Assembly: GCA_022266195.1 (NCBI GenBank)
Contig: WHVY01000005.1
Location: forward strand, 6,820,001 to 6,884,000
Origin: Tetranychus cinnabarinus
Lineage: Eukaryota > Arthropoda > Arachnida > Trombidiformes > Tetranychidae
Direction of reading: 5' to 3'
DNA length: 64,000 nucleotides
Below are positions 45,649 through 57,846 of the stretch, in pieces. Each line of letters opens with the position of its first letter. Position 1 is the first letter of the stretch. A program made the translations under genes and the position numbers. The notes beneath the pieces were generated by a model. It ran no database searches. It saw only the letters and a list, made by a program, of their open reading frames with translations, and was not told the DNA's origin.

Positions 45649-47074
45649 TTATTTTTCAAATTTTTCAATTTGTTTTTCAATCATTTTGATGGCTTCAGTT
45701 AGACTCTTTGAATTTCTCATCTTTTGTGAAATGGCTTTGATTCTATTCTTCAATTCTTGATCCTTAATTGCTTTCTCAATACAATCAAGAAGATGCTCTT
45801 CCTCAATTTCATATGGATTGACACGGAAACCAATATTTTTATCAACAACTCGTTGTGCATTATCATATTGGTCACCAAAGTAGGGAATGACAATCATGGG
45901 TTTCCCATAATATAGTGTTTCCATAAAAGTATTGTTACCTCCGTGAGTTATCACCAGATCAACCTGTTCAATTATCTTGATTTGATTAACATAATTTTCA
46001 CCCCACATGTTGTCAGCTAATTCAAGTGCATCACCTCGAGGTCCTTTAGAGACGATAAATCTATGTGGCGATTTGGCTAGAATAGCAATCAGCTTTTTCA
46101 TCATGGATGTATCAACTGATGCTAATGTTCCCAACGAAAAGTAGATTAGTTTACCTGGTTTATTTTGTAGTTTTTCTGGTATTACGAATTCGGTATCAAC
46201 ATCTGGCTTACGAACCCAACAATCAATTCTATGCCAATTAGGTCGGATTGGAGCACATTCAGTAAAGTCCAAATCAGCAGGATAATGGTAGAAACCAAAA
46301 GACTGTACCTTACCAAGAAACTCTTCTATATCAAATGCATCAGGATCGAATTCCGGGAATCCCATGGCTTCCGACATATGACTGGGCATCTTGAATAGCA
46401 TTGCATTGGCTTTGTTAAAAACATCTTTGAACTCGCTCCATTTAGATTTATCACTGTTCACTGAATATCCAGAGCTGCATGGAGGACCGGATGGATACAA
46501 TACTAGTGGAGCGGTTGAGATAAGCGGAAAACAAGGGATCAAATGGTTGTACAGGTTGAGTATTGGACCTGGCATGTCAGCAATAATGGCATCGAACTCG
46601 TTGATTCTTTCAGTTATGATTTTATTCAAAGGCTCAAAGAAGGCCATCATTTGAGCACCAGTATCCCCAAGACCTGCATCAGCAAACTTGGCCATTTCAC
46701 GGAGACATTCCAATGGCTCTTTACGAAATTTATCGGCAAAGGTTTCAATTAAATTGATCATTAGTTGCTCTACATTAGCATCAACAAAATCTTCACCAAA
46801 AGGAATGAATGACACTCCTCTCTTTTCAGCTAAAGATCTGTACCTCTCACGATGAGTGAACCAAACTTCATGACCGGCAGCTTTTAGAGCTTCAGCAAAT
46901 CCCAAAATTGAATGCACATGTCCAGAGCTAAAAAAGAAGCAAAATAAAAATCTATTAGTAAATTTAATACTATCGAGTTTTATGCAACAATTAAGGAAAG
47001 TTGACTGAAAATCAAATGATTACTGGCAATACTTACGCATCCAATGCAATGGCTAAGAAACGATAAGTTGGCAT
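45649..47074 (-). CDS. UDP-glycosyltransferase, intact
   Basis: Two exons on the minus strand, 47074-47037 and 46927-45649, join in frame to 438 residues; the first exon encodes only MPTYRFLAIALDA, bringing the glycine-rich SGHVHSILGFAEALKAAGHEV sugar-acceptor domain start into frame. The donor-binding domain has LVITHGGNNTFMETLYYGKP and PYFGDQYDNAQR, the usual HGG-x-N-T and D/E-Q residues that hold the UDP-sugar. There is no signal peptide and no C-terminal membrane anchor, unlike other animal UGTs. This matches the spider-mite UGT family, which is reported to derive from bacteria and acts in the cytosol to conjugate plant compounds and pesticides. It sits in a P450/UGT cluster. Confidence 0.93.
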
Positions 47075-47480
47075 TTCAAGTTGTAAATGAATCAGTTTGA
47101 CAGGGTTTTTGAATCGTTGGTGAATGTTTGTTATGAATTAATGAGCTGAAAAGAGTGAAGCTTAAATAGTTTTAACACTTTTCATTGAAGAACTGATTTT
47201 GCGCGTTTATCCTTCACTTTCATTTGTTTTTGCCGCAATCATGTGAGATTAATTTGAACGATTACGCTTTAGATCCGGGAATAGTAAAGACTCGTTGAGA
47301 AAAGTATACATTACACTACCTTATCTTAATACATTAATAAACTTACACAGATAAAGTTTGAGGGGTTCGAATAAAAATACTTTTGAAATGGAATCAATAG
47401 ATGAGATTAGATTCCCTAGTTTTCACTGTTCATCAATTGAACCGGATCTATATTGGACAAAATAACGAATAATCACATGA
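46925..47480. repeat. UGT upstream segment, copy 1
   Basis: Intron 1, first exon and about 400 bases of upstream sequence are shared with the second UGT (51740-52290). The distal part, including CTTTAGATCCGGGAATAGTA and GATAAAGTTTGAGGGGTTCG, also occurs without a gene at about 53150-53410 and 56040-56290. Confidence 0.75.
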
Positions 47481-48377
47481 TTTAATAACTTCAGATCATT
47501 AAATGGATTCTGATCAAATTATTGTTCACAAAGCATATCTATTTGCAATACTTAATTCATTGAGCATCAAGGAGCATCAGGAGCACCAATTCATAATCAT
47601 GTCATGATACTATGATAATATCTAGATTAAATTTAAGCTATTTCAAGAGAGCCTCATTATCTCAGCCTTTTCTGACATGTTATAGCCTTGAAAGCAAAGT
47701 CTACAAAGGTGTTTCTCAATATTTACAACTGACCCATTGACTACGTCGACTAACTTTGGCAACTTTCTTTTGCTCATCTCTCTATCAAATTTCGGGGGTT
47801 CCACTCGTCACTTTAATTTCAACATTACATCCTGATTTCGAAGAGTGAATGCAATCGGAAACTCTGAGCGTATCTTTCAACCCATCAACTCATTATTTTA
47901 CATTTAGGTTCAATCGGTTAACAAATTTCAAGGTATTTCAACAAAAGCTTTTCACAAGAAATCTATTAATAACACTCATCTCTCTTTTTCTGGTTTCAGT
48001 TGAAATGGTATTATGGTATTATTTGCATACCATAGTAAACATCCTGATCACTATCATATCTGTGATGCAATTGTTCATGCTGGATAATGTTTTCATTTCG
48101 CTTATCATGCTCATTTGAACATTGCTTTCAACATACTCGTATCTTGTATCACTTAATACATGGAAGTCTGGTCCCCGAAGGAGTATGGTAGAGAAGATCC
48201 TGATCGTTATCGACTGATATTTCATTCGCACTTGAACCTATCGCAACATGTGAATTGGATTCCAATCTTTACCCCTTTGAACCCATTCGCTTAATAAATA
48301 GAACTAATAACGGTTTATGCTTTCATTCAACCTTAGACCTTCCATAGCAAACACATTTTCCTCTCTTGGACCTCAAA
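47075..48377. other. Intergenic between UGT and P450
   Basis: Divergent promoters of the UGT (minus) and P450 (plus) must lie here. Beyond the repeated UGT upstream segment nothing is recognised. Confidence 0.4.
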
Positions 48378-49966
48378 ATGTTTGACTTATTAAATCAATG
48401 GTTTGTAGTTGCTTTAATTAGTGTCATAAGCTGGCTATTCATGTAAGTATGCTTTTTTATTGACAATTTTCATTTTTTGATAATTACATTCTTTATTGAT
48501 AGTTACACCAAGAAAAATCACTCGTACTGGGAAAAGCAAGGTGTTAAAGGGCCGAAACCTCTTTTCCTTATTGGAAACACTGCACTTTCAAAGCCAATAA
48601 CGGACGACTTGGTAATTATACTAAATATGGGAAAATTTACGGGTAAATATACAATGAAAACAAATCTCTTTCAATATGTTGATTGTTTTTGTTGATGTCC
48701 AGGACTTATCAAGGAATCAGCCCTCATCTGCATGTAGGTGAACCTGAACTTATCCGACAAATATGTTACAAAGATTTTCACATTTTCCCTCAAGGATTTG
48801 AGCATAACATTCTTGGTCCAATTGAGCGCAATTTTTTGACCGCCTTGTATGGAGAGAAGTGGAAGCGTATGAGAAGCACATTGTCACCTACTTTTACCAC
48901 TGGAAAGATGAAGAAAATGTTTGAGTTGATTAAAATTTGTAACCAAGAAGCTCAAAAAGAACTGGTTAAATTGACTTGTTCAAAGGAACCCGATTTCAAT
49001 CCCAAATATTTCTGGGGTCGATACAATATGGATGTCATAACCAAGTGTTTTTTCGCTACGAGTTTTGATGTTTACAACAGTTCAGATGATGAAGTATTAC
49101 GACATTTCGTGAAAGTATTTGAACCTCATTGGTTCAAAATTTTCATTCTGGTGGTGGCGCCTAAATGGTTCCTTAGGATGATTAAAATAAGTGGAGGCTC
49201 AACCGAGAGTCTGAATTATCTTAAACAATTGACTCTAACAATAATTGAACAGCGTAAAAAAGGCAACAATAAAGGGAATGACTTTCTCCAACTATTAATT
49301 GACGCTGAAGTTGTGGGTAAAGAAGGAGAAGAGCTCAAAGGAGAAGCTAAAAAATTGTCTGCAGATGAAATTATCAGCTCAACTATTATCTTTCTTATAG
49401 CTGGATATGAGACGACATCAACCCTGTTGACTTGGGCTTGTTATAGACTCGCTACCAATCCAGATGTTCAAGAAAAGCTGTATCAAGAAGTTTCACAGGC
49501 CAACATTGAAGATTACGAAGTTTTACAAGATCTTCCCTACTTGGGGGCTGTTATATCGGAAACTCTAAGAATGGATCCTTCAATTTTATTATTTCAACGT
49601 GTATGTCATTCTGATTATACTTTACCAGGTACAGAAATTAAGATTAAAAAAGGAACCGTAGTTACTTTCCCAGTTTATGCTATGCATCATGATCCAGAAA
49701 ATTATCCTGAACCAGAAGTTTTTGATCCAAATAGATTTTTGGAAGGTTCACCGAAACCATTCACATTCTTACCATTTGGTGCTGGACCTCGAACCTGTAT
49801 CGGAATGAGGTTTGCTCTGATTAATGCAAAGCTTTCACTGGCATCGTTAGTTCGTAACTATCAGCTGTTCCCTAATGATAAGACTCCAAGTGAAATTGAA
49901 CACGTTACAGGGGCAATCATAAAGACAGCCAAGACGTTGACATTGGGCATCAAACCAAGATGTTGA
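48378..49966 (+). CDS. Cytochrome P450 (CYP3 clan), apparent one-base break
   Basis: Exons 48378-48442, 48503-48642 and about 48703-49966 give a full-length P450: N-terminal anchor (LNQWFVVALISVISWLF), proline-rich region (GVKGPKPLFLIGN), I-helix IAGYETTSTLLTW, ETLRM (ExxR), DPNRF, and the heme loop FGAGPRTCIGMRF with the Cys ligand. P450s of this clan oxidise xenobiotics at the ER membrane with reductase partners. The splice between exons 2 and 3 (G|GTAAAT and TCCAG|GACTTAT) leaves the protein one base out of frame: the junction needs one more base to give FTG-TYQG. Either a recent one-base deletion has made this a pseudogene, or the splice site differs or the base is a sequence error. Everything else is intact. 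Confidence 0.8.
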
Positions 49967-50478
49967 ATCATTTACAGTTTGGTAATTTTTTGTGTAAAAC
50001 TTTCACAAAACTAGTCAACATTGAAAGCTTCATTCATTAAAATTTTGTTTACAATCAAAAATTCAAAAATAAATACAAAAATATGATTATTAAACATTTT
50101 ATTGTCAATGATACAAGAAGAAATGTTGAATTGAGGAAATTAAGACTTATAGTTTACGAGATCTAAGAGGAAATTTGTGTGCGAAGTGGTTAAAAACGAA
50201 GTCGTAATAATCGCGAAAATTTGAAATTGAAAAGGAAAAGTCATGTTATGTTTGGAAACTTGCATGAAAATAACTAATAAAGGCATAAATCAATAAAGTT
50301 TACATTCCTCGAAGGGCTTCGCGCTAAACTGTCCATTTCACACCAAATACACTTACATGTTATGTTAATATTTGCACTAGATTATTACGTTTCATAAATC
50401 TTTCACTTTCACAAAATAAAATTAATACAAGTCCAGAATGATAATTGAAACAATTTTAATATTGATTATTCTGTTTAG
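49967..50478. other. Intergenic, convergent 3' flanks
   Basis: 3' ends of the P450 (plus) and second UGT (minus). No gene seen. Confidence 0.45.
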
Positions 50479-51890
50479 TTATTTTTGAAACTTTTCAATG
50501 TGTGTTTCAATCGTTTTTATGGCCTCATTTAGACTCTTTGAATTTCTCATCTTTTGAGAAATGGCTTTGATTCTGTTCTTCAATTCTTGGTCATTAACTG
50601 CTTTTTCAATGCAATCGAGAAGATAATCTTCCTTAATTTCGTATGGATTGATACGGAAACCAATATTTTTATCAACAACTCGCTGTGCATTATCATATTG
50701 ATCATAAAAATAAGGAATGACAATCACGGGTTTCCCATAATAAAGTGTTTCCATAAACGTATTGTTACCTCCATGAGTTATCACCAGATCAACACCTTGA
50801 ATAACCTCAATTTGATTAACATAATTTTCACCCCACATGTTGTCAGCCAATTCGAGTGCATCACCTCGAGGACCTTTAGAGACGATAAATCTATGTGGCG
50901 ATTTGGCTAGAATAGCAATCAGCTTTTTCATCACAGCTACATCAGCAGAGCCTAATGTTCCCAACGAAAAGTAGACTAGTTTACCTGGTTTATTTTGTAA
51001 TTTTTCTGGTAAGACGAATTCGGTATCAAAATCTGGCTTACAAATCCAACAATCGATTCTATGCCACTTAGGTCGGATTGGAGCACATTCAGTATAGTCC
51101 AAATCAGCAGGATAATGGTAAAAGCCAAAAGATTGCACACTACTTGAGTACTTTCTCAGATCAAATTCATCAGCATTGAATTCTCATGGCTTCCGACAGT
51201 TGACTTGGCAATTTGAGAAATATTGAATTAGCTCTGTTGGAAACATCTTTGAACTCGCTCCATTTAGATTTATCACTGTTCACTGAATAACCAGAGCTGC
51301 ATGGAGGACCAGATGGGTACAATACCAGTGGGTTGGTAGAGACGAGTGGAAAGCAAGGGATCAAATGGTAGTACATGCGAAGTAATGGACCTGGCAAGTC
51401 AGAAATAATTGCATCGAACATGTTGCTTCTCTCAGTTATTACTTTGTTCAAAGGCTCAAAGAAGGCCATAAATTGAGCTTCTGCATCTTCAAGCCCTGGA
51501 CCAGCAAACTTGGCCATTTCTAGAAAACATTCCAATGGCTCTTTGCGAAATTTATCGGCAAATGCATCAATCAATTTAATCATTAGCTCCTCTCCATCAG
51601 CATCAACCATTTGCAACGGAATGAATGATACTCCTATCTTTTCAGCTAAATGTCTGTACTTCTCACGATGAGTGAAACACACTTCATGACCAGCAGCTTT
51701 TAGAGCTTCAGCAAATCCCAAAATTGAATGCACATGTCCAGAGCTAAAAAAGAAGCAAAATAAAAATCTATTAGTATATTGAATACTATCGAGTTTTATA
51801 CAACAATTAATGAAAGTTGACTGAAAATCAAATGATTACTGGCAATACTTACGCATCCAATGCAATGGCTAAGAAACGATAAGTTGGCAT
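50479..51890 (-). pseudogene. UDP-glycosyltransferase, frameshifted copy
   Basis: A close tandem duplicate of the UGT at 45649-47074, with the same two-exon plan (51890-51853, then 51743-50479). The donor-binding motif region (ITHGGNNTFMETLYYGKP, PYFYDQYDNAQR) is intact. At about 51170-51186, just after the SEAM residues, a few bases are missing compared with the intact copy, putting a stop in frame and the rest in another frame. Both halves are otherwise open and conserved, so the break is recent or an assembly error. As given it cannot make the full enzyme. Confidence 0.85.
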
Positions 51891-52290
51891 TTCAAGTTGT
51901 AAATGAATCAGTTTGACAGGGTTTTTGAATCGTTGGTGAATGTTTGTTATGAATTAATGAGCTGTAAAGAGTGAAGCTTAGATAGTTTTAACACTTTTCA
52001 TTGAAGAACTGATTTGCGTAACTATGATGCTTTTTGCTTTTTGCCTCAATCATGTGAGATTGATTTCAATGATTGCGCTTTAGATCCGGGAATGGTAAAG
52101 AACCATGTAAAGAGATAACATTACATTATCTCAATACATTTATACAGAGATGTAAACTTAAATAGATAAAGTTTGAGGGACTCGAATAGTGGTATTTTGG
52201 AAACGGAATCACTGAATGAGATTAGATTCACTTCTTTCACTGTCCCTCAATTGAACTGGATCCATGTTGGCCGAAATAGAAGAATAATTA
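51740..52290. repeat. UGT upstream segment, copy 2
   Basis: Near-identical to 46925-47480 over first exon, intron and promoter region, with small indels further upstream. Confidence 0.75.
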
Positions 52291-52646
52291 CTTGACATAA
52301 TAACTTCTAACTTTTCCTCCTATCCAACTTTAATACAGTAATACTTTAATAATGTAGTTGTTAATAAAAAGACACAATCAACGCAATTTACAAATGGGCA
52401 AAAACTAATTTCTTTCGGATTGAGACTCTATGGGTTTGTAGGGACATGCGAAATGAACCAATTCGTGTGATTTAAAGATTTCTCTGATAAACAGTTCTCG
52501 AGAAAATTGGGTTCGAAGTTGAAACTTGCAAAGCTTTTTGTACAATTATGGAAGCATACTTTTTCATAAAACTCATAGTAATGATGTAACTTTTAATGAA
52601 TAAACAGGAAATGTATTTATTCTGAGAAATAGAATTTTTATATTTT

Positions 52647-52935
52647 CAGTTAAAACGACCGCATTCAGTGACTGTGAGAATTAGCAAGCTGAAACTTATT
52701 ATTTGTGCATAAAACTGTTTTTTTCTCATCATAGATTTAATAATTTTATCGACTTAACAACAGTTCTCTTGATTATGGCCATTGGCCTTAAAACTTTAAG
52801 CCTCAATATTTCGAGAATGGTATCACCTACAATCAGAATTTTTACACCAATTCAATTCTCCACTAACTAATAACTAAATCAACTTTCCATCAGCACATCT
52901 GGGTTATGAAGTTCTGAATAGGGTCGTTTTAACTG
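52647..52935. mobile_element. Short MITE, 289 bases
   Basis: Inverted ends CAGTTAAAACGACCGCATTCAG and its counterpart CAGTTAAAACGACCCTATTCAG (right, reverse complement) face each other about 290 bases apart; the similarity extends a few A/T bases outside. No coding capacity; target duplication unclear. Confidence 0.55.
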
Positions 52936-53149
52936 AAAATCGAAAATCAAATTAAAAAGAAGCTGAACCCAGAACTAATTCATGATTGCAATCAATGGTG
53001 AAATCGACTCTTCACGCTTCAACTATTAAATTCTCATTGACAATATCCTGTTCATCAACAAGCAAAAATCTCAAGGACTTGAATTATTGAGTTGAATGAG
53101 TGAAGCTCAAATAGCTTTCCTTTTAATCAAAGAAACCAATTTGTGCAAT

Positions 53150-53410
53150 TATAATATTATTCATTTTCTTTCTTGTTGCCTCGATCATGTGAGATTAATT
53201 TCGATGATCATGCTTTGGATCCGGGAATGGTGAAGATCTATTGAGAATTACATTTCCTTATTTTAATACATTGATTAACTTAGAGAGATGGAGGGGGCTC
53301 AAATAGTGATGCTTTTGGGATGGAATCACCATCAATAGACGAGATTAGACTAACTAGTTTTCAATGTTGATCAATTGTACCGGATCGATGTTATGCAAAA
53401 TAACGGAATA
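53150..53410. repeat. Solo copy of UGT upstream segment
   Basis: Contains the CATGTGAGATTAATTTC, TTTGGATCCGGGAATGGT and TCAATTGTACCGGATCGATG blocks seen upstream of the UGT genes, but no UGT exon follows on either side. Confidence 0.65.
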
Positions 53411-53645
53411 ATCTTGCCAGGTAATAGATGGTTTGCCATCGATTGCAATTATGAATCAAAAACACTTTAAATTGAAACAAAATGTACAATAACAAACCAG
53501 TGAAAAGTATATAAAGAATCTTATTTTATTACAATATATTATTACACGGCATTAGATTAGCTTTGGCATAAACCTTCAGTGTCTTGACAAGGGTTATTAT
53601 TTCATTTATTATTTACAATAATAGAGCTCTTTTCAGGCAAACAAT

Positions 53646-55148
53646 TTAATGAATATTTTTAAAAATAAAATCGGGTAGAATTTTTGGTCTTATAAGGAAT
53701 TTTTGCACTCTTTCTAATGAAATATCTTTCCCTGTTTCAGCTGATATCTCAAATTGCTGTAAAATTGAAACAAGATACAAGAATAACTGAAGATAAGCAA
53801 AACTCTCTCCAGGACAAACTCTTTTTCCACCACTGAATGCAACCAAATAAGGGGGTTTAATGGCTTTAGATTTATCTTCATTGAGGAATCGTTCAGGCTT
53901 GAATAGCTCAGGATTATCCCATAAATTTGGATCATGATGGACTGACCAGAAGTTAAATGTAACAAGACTGTCTCTAGGTATTGAATAGTCTCCAACTTTG
54001 GTATCTTGAGTTGCTCTTCGCAATAAATTAAGTGGAACCAACGAATTAAATCGCAAGGATTCGTAAAGGAAGGCCATTGTGAAGGGCATTTCTTTTCGAT
54101 CCACATTTTCAGGTTGTCTATTTAATCCAATCGTCTGTTTGATTTCATCGCGTATCCTTTTCTGGTATTCAGGGTATTTAACTAGATACATCATAATCCA
54201 TTCGAGTGTATTTGCAATTGTGTCAGAGCCAGCACCGTAAAACGTAGCTGCATTTCGTTTCAGAGTATTTATATTGAAGGTTGAATCCTTTTCGTTCTGT
54301 CTTTTGGACATTTCATTGAGGAATCCATCGATGTAATCATTTATTCCATTATCATTGATATCCTTTTTTTGGTGCTCATTAATCTCATCATCCAAATGAG
54401 ATTCGAATTTTTTGAACAGTTCCTTAAAATTGGATAAACTGAAAAGGTTTAATTTGATTATTAAACTTACGATGGTCGGCAGGAATGCGGCTACATTAAA
54501 ATATCGCAGCGTATCATTCGTTAGGACGCGCAACTTTTCCAAAACAAGAATAACAGGATCATCATAAGCGTATTTGTGTCCAAATATGAGTGTTGATATA
54601 TTGTTTGATACACTCAAGGATAGTTTATTAGATATTGATATTGGTTTGCCTTTAAAAGATTTGATTACTTCAATGAATGATTTAATTTCGTCGCTAATCG
54701 AATCTTCCATTTCACTTTTTCCTAAACCAACATCTCGAAGTGTAGTTAAAGCAATTCGTCTCTGTTGCTTCCAAGGTTCACCTGACATTTCGGCAAATGA
54801 GCTGTGTTCCATTACACCTGGTATAAAAGTCGCCTTAGGTCGACCAAGTAAGTGTTCATTCGCCAAAGCTTCTTTAATAAACTTCCATTGGTTAATAACA
54901 ATAACGTCAAACTGGCCACACTTGAAACTGAAAACTGGTCCATATTTTGCAGCCAACTGTGTCATACGGTTATACTCATCTTGTCTAATGCAAGGTAAGT
55001 AACCAACAAAGGGTAGTCCCCATGGTCCAGGAGGCAATTTACGGACTCTTTGCACAAATTTTATAACATAATTGACCAAGAATAAAGCCACTAATCCATA
55101 AAAAAATTTAATTAAAAACGAATTTACGTTAGAAAAAGTTGAAAACAT
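53646..55148 (-). CDS. Cytochrome P450 (CYP2 clan, CYP392-like), intact
   Basis: Single-exon frame of 500 residues, the usual length. It has an N-terminal anchor (FLIKFFYGLVALFLVNYVI), hinge KLPPGPWGLPFVGYLP, C-helix WKQQRR, I-helix YGAGSDTIANTLEW, ESLRF (ExxR), FKPERF, and the heme loop FSGGKRVCPGE with Cys445. The CYP2 clan is greatly expanded in spider mites as the CYP392 family, several members of which metabolise acaricides; assignment to that family is by resemblance only. It is encoded beside UGT genes, which would conjugate its products. A fragment of a related gene lies at 640-1015. Confidence 0.93.
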   Translation of the reverse strand: MFSTFSNVNSFLIKFFYGLVALFLVNYVIKFVQRVRKLPPGPWGLPFVGYLPCIRQDEYNRMTQLAAKYGPVFSFKCGQFDVIVINQWKFIKEALANEHLLGRPKATFIPGVMEHSSFAEMSGEPWKQQRRIALTTLRDVGLGKSEMEDSISDEIKSFIEVIKSFKGKPISISNKLSLSVSNNISTLIFGHKYAYDDPVILVLEKLRVLTNDTLRYFNVAAFLPTIVSLIIKLNLFSLSNFKELFKKFESHLDDEINEHQKKDINDNGINDYIDGFLNEMSKRQNEKDSTFNINTLKRNAATFYGAGSDTIANTLEWIMMYLVKYPEYQKRIRDEIKQTIGLNRQPENVDRKEMPFTMAFLYESLRFNSLVPLNLLRRATQDTKVGDYSIPRDSLVTFNFWSVHHDPNLWDNPELFKPERFLNEDKSKAIKPPYLVAFSGGKRVCPGESFAYLQLFLYLVSILQQFEISAETGKDISLERVQKFLIRPKILPDFIFKNIH

Positions 55149-55376
55149 TTTAGCTTATGAGAGACTAACTAGTTATTGAAATTGTTTTCATAACAAGTTT
55201 TTATATCTTACTCGATAAATACAGTAAATCCTCGGTTAAAAGCTCCATCTAACGTTAATTAGATTGAGATAGTGCTTGTGACTAGAGCCAAACGATAGTC
55301 AGAAGTCAATTGTATCCTTTCAAAAAATAGTCATTAAAACAACTCCTTCTGGTGAAATCTTATGCTACTTGAACCC
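55149..55376. other. Intergenic, promoter of the CYP2-clan P450
   Basis: AT-rich sequence with no clear element. Confidence 0.35.
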
Positions 55377-55663
55377 ACATTTTGATACGAGTTTTGATGT
55401 TCACGAAAGTTCAGATGATTAAATATTACATTTCGTGAAAGCATTTGAACCCAATTGGCTTAAAATTTTGACTCTGGTGACAGCGCCCAAATGGTTACTT
55501 AGGATGATTAAAATAAGTCGAGGCTCAGCTATTATCTTTCTTATAGCTGGATATGAGACAACATCAACACTATTGACTTGGGCTTGATATAAGACTCGCT
55601 ACCAAACCAGATATTCAAGAAAAATTGCATCAAGAGGTTTCACAGACCAATATTGAAGATTAG
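55377..55663 (+). pseudogene. P450 fragment derived from the CYP3-clan gene
   Basis: Matches about 49050-49203 and then 49383-49520 of the P450 at 48378-49966, with the 180 or so bases between removed and several stops. The retained parts include the region before the I-helix and the AGYETTSTLLTWA segment. A decayed, internally deleted duplicate. Confidence 0.85.
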
Positions 55664-56039
55664 TTTGCTTGCAATGAAATGAATTTATTACAATCATTGA
55701 ATTGAATAGAAAGGTTTCAAATTCTCAAGTATTGAGTGGTTATCGTCACTAAGCTCTAATTTTGAAAAAACAGTTGCACACAGGTCAAAGTAAGTTAGGA
55801 CAAGGACAAGAACATTTATTCCCACTTTTGGACGGAATCAAGACTGCCTCAGCTCCAACAAAAGTTTTAAAGACGATAGACTTAATCAAGCATTTTTGAC
55901 ACTGTGGCCTCAGCCTGAAAACCATAAGTCAAAAATTAACTTATGGATGCAACTAGTGAATCAGGCATATTTCAAATCTTTATTGCATTGATGAAATTAT
56001 TAAATTAAGTCTTTTTTGACCCGATCATGTATTAGGTAA

Positions 56040-56290
56040 CAAGTAACAAGATACTTTCGCTGATTACCCTTTAGATCCGGGAACAGTAAAGAAGCACTGA
56101 AAAAAGTAAACATTACATTCCCTCATCTTAACACATTGATTTACAGAGATAAAGTTTGAGGGGTTCGAATAGTGATACTTTTGAAATAAAATCAGATTAG
56201 ATTCACTAGCTTTCACTGTTGATCAACTGTACCGGATTGATGTTGTGCAAAATAACACAATAATCACTTGACTTATTAATAACTTCAGAA
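56040..56290. repeat. Second solo copy of UGT upstream segment
   Basis: Contains CTTTAGATCCGGGAACAGTA, GATAAAGTTTGAGGGGTTCG and the GTACCGGATTGATGTTGTGC block found upstream of the UGT genes. No UGT exon adjoins it. Confidence 0.65.
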
Positions 56291-57846
56291 GATTAAATGC
56301 TTCAATGTATGATTTGTCCACAGAACAAATGCAATTTCATTGCAACTTCATCAATAAAGTATCAAGGTTATTATATCATGATGTTACATATGTTGAGACA
56401 CAGATAGCGTGAGCAAAACAATTAAAATAAAATCTGGTTCTATTAACACTGATCAAAATGCAATCAATTTTACAGTACGAGTACAAAAAATTCCTTTTGA
56501 GCTAAGATTTGAGACTTTGACTGAATCTGGTCATAGAACTGTTCTAAAGGATTACTTATTAATAACTTCAGAAGATTAAATTCTTCAATGTGTTTCATTG
56601 TTTGATTCACAACAAACTTTCATCACTAAACGAGTGTTTCATATTTTGCTTTTTATAATTTCAAGCTTTGTTTTTGATTTCTTTGTGACATTGTTTTCTC
56701 AAGGCACTTAAATGAATATCAATGAATTACCTGATGACTGCTTATTATACATTTTCAATCTTTTCTATGAATTTAAGACTCTTCTGAATTGCTCTCGAGG
56801 TGAGTATAGTTTAGAGTTGTTCCGAAATATCATTATGCTCAAAAAATGGTTGCCGTCCTAGTACTTTGAAAACCCTATTAAGTGTCTTTTATCCATCAAC
56901 AGTCTGTCAAAGATGGAAACAGTTGGTTTTCGAAAGATTACACAATGTTGAATACTTAACAGGTGAGTTTAAATTACAATGTGAACACAACATTATTATG
57001 TCAATATAAACCAAGAAGGATGACAGTAATAAATACCTGAATTTTCAATGAAGATGCGGATAAGAATGGTTACCCTGCCGGTACGATATACTATAGGAAT
57101 GAGGACCGATTAGAGCGGTTTGAAATATCAAAATGGTTCCCTAAACTGAAGGTTAGTTCATTGGATGAGGATTAGTTTTAATGAATGTATTTAATTTAAG
57201 ATTCTAGACGTGCGTGGACACCTTCGATTGGATGCCCTTTCTGATTTGCCAGTCAAAGGATTGCTAACAAGTTGTGGCTATGGAGGAGTGACGGATTACA
57301 TGACATTGGATATTCCATTCATTGAAATGATAGCAGATTCAGATTTTTATGATTATTTTGCAAATGATGTGCAAGGACCAATGCTAAAACAGTTATTCAT
57401 TTCCGATTTCAATGTTTCAAAGTTTGTCAGTTATGCTAAATATTTTCCAAATTTAAGGCGACTTCATATTCAGGATTTTCCTTGTAAGTCATTCTTTTAT
57501 TTTTATTGTCAGATAGGCTATTGTGTTCATATCTTCATTTTTCTATCATTAACAGTATACCCTTTCGAAGACAAATTATATACTGGACCTGTTCTTGAAA
57601 AGTTAAAGGTTTTGGAGATTTGTTTTCATGCACAAGCGGAGGCATTAGATCATTATTATGGTTTTAGCCTTGCAGATCGTTGTCCAGCTTTAGTAGTTAT
57701 AAAAAGTCCGGGTCTGGATAAATCCAAACCCGGCCAACTTTTGATGATTGATTAAAGGGTAAGGGAGCGCGGGAAAATAGAATCACTTGTCCGGGTCTGG
57801 ATCGACATGTGCACCTGGATCAACTCGTCCGGGTCTGGATCAACAA

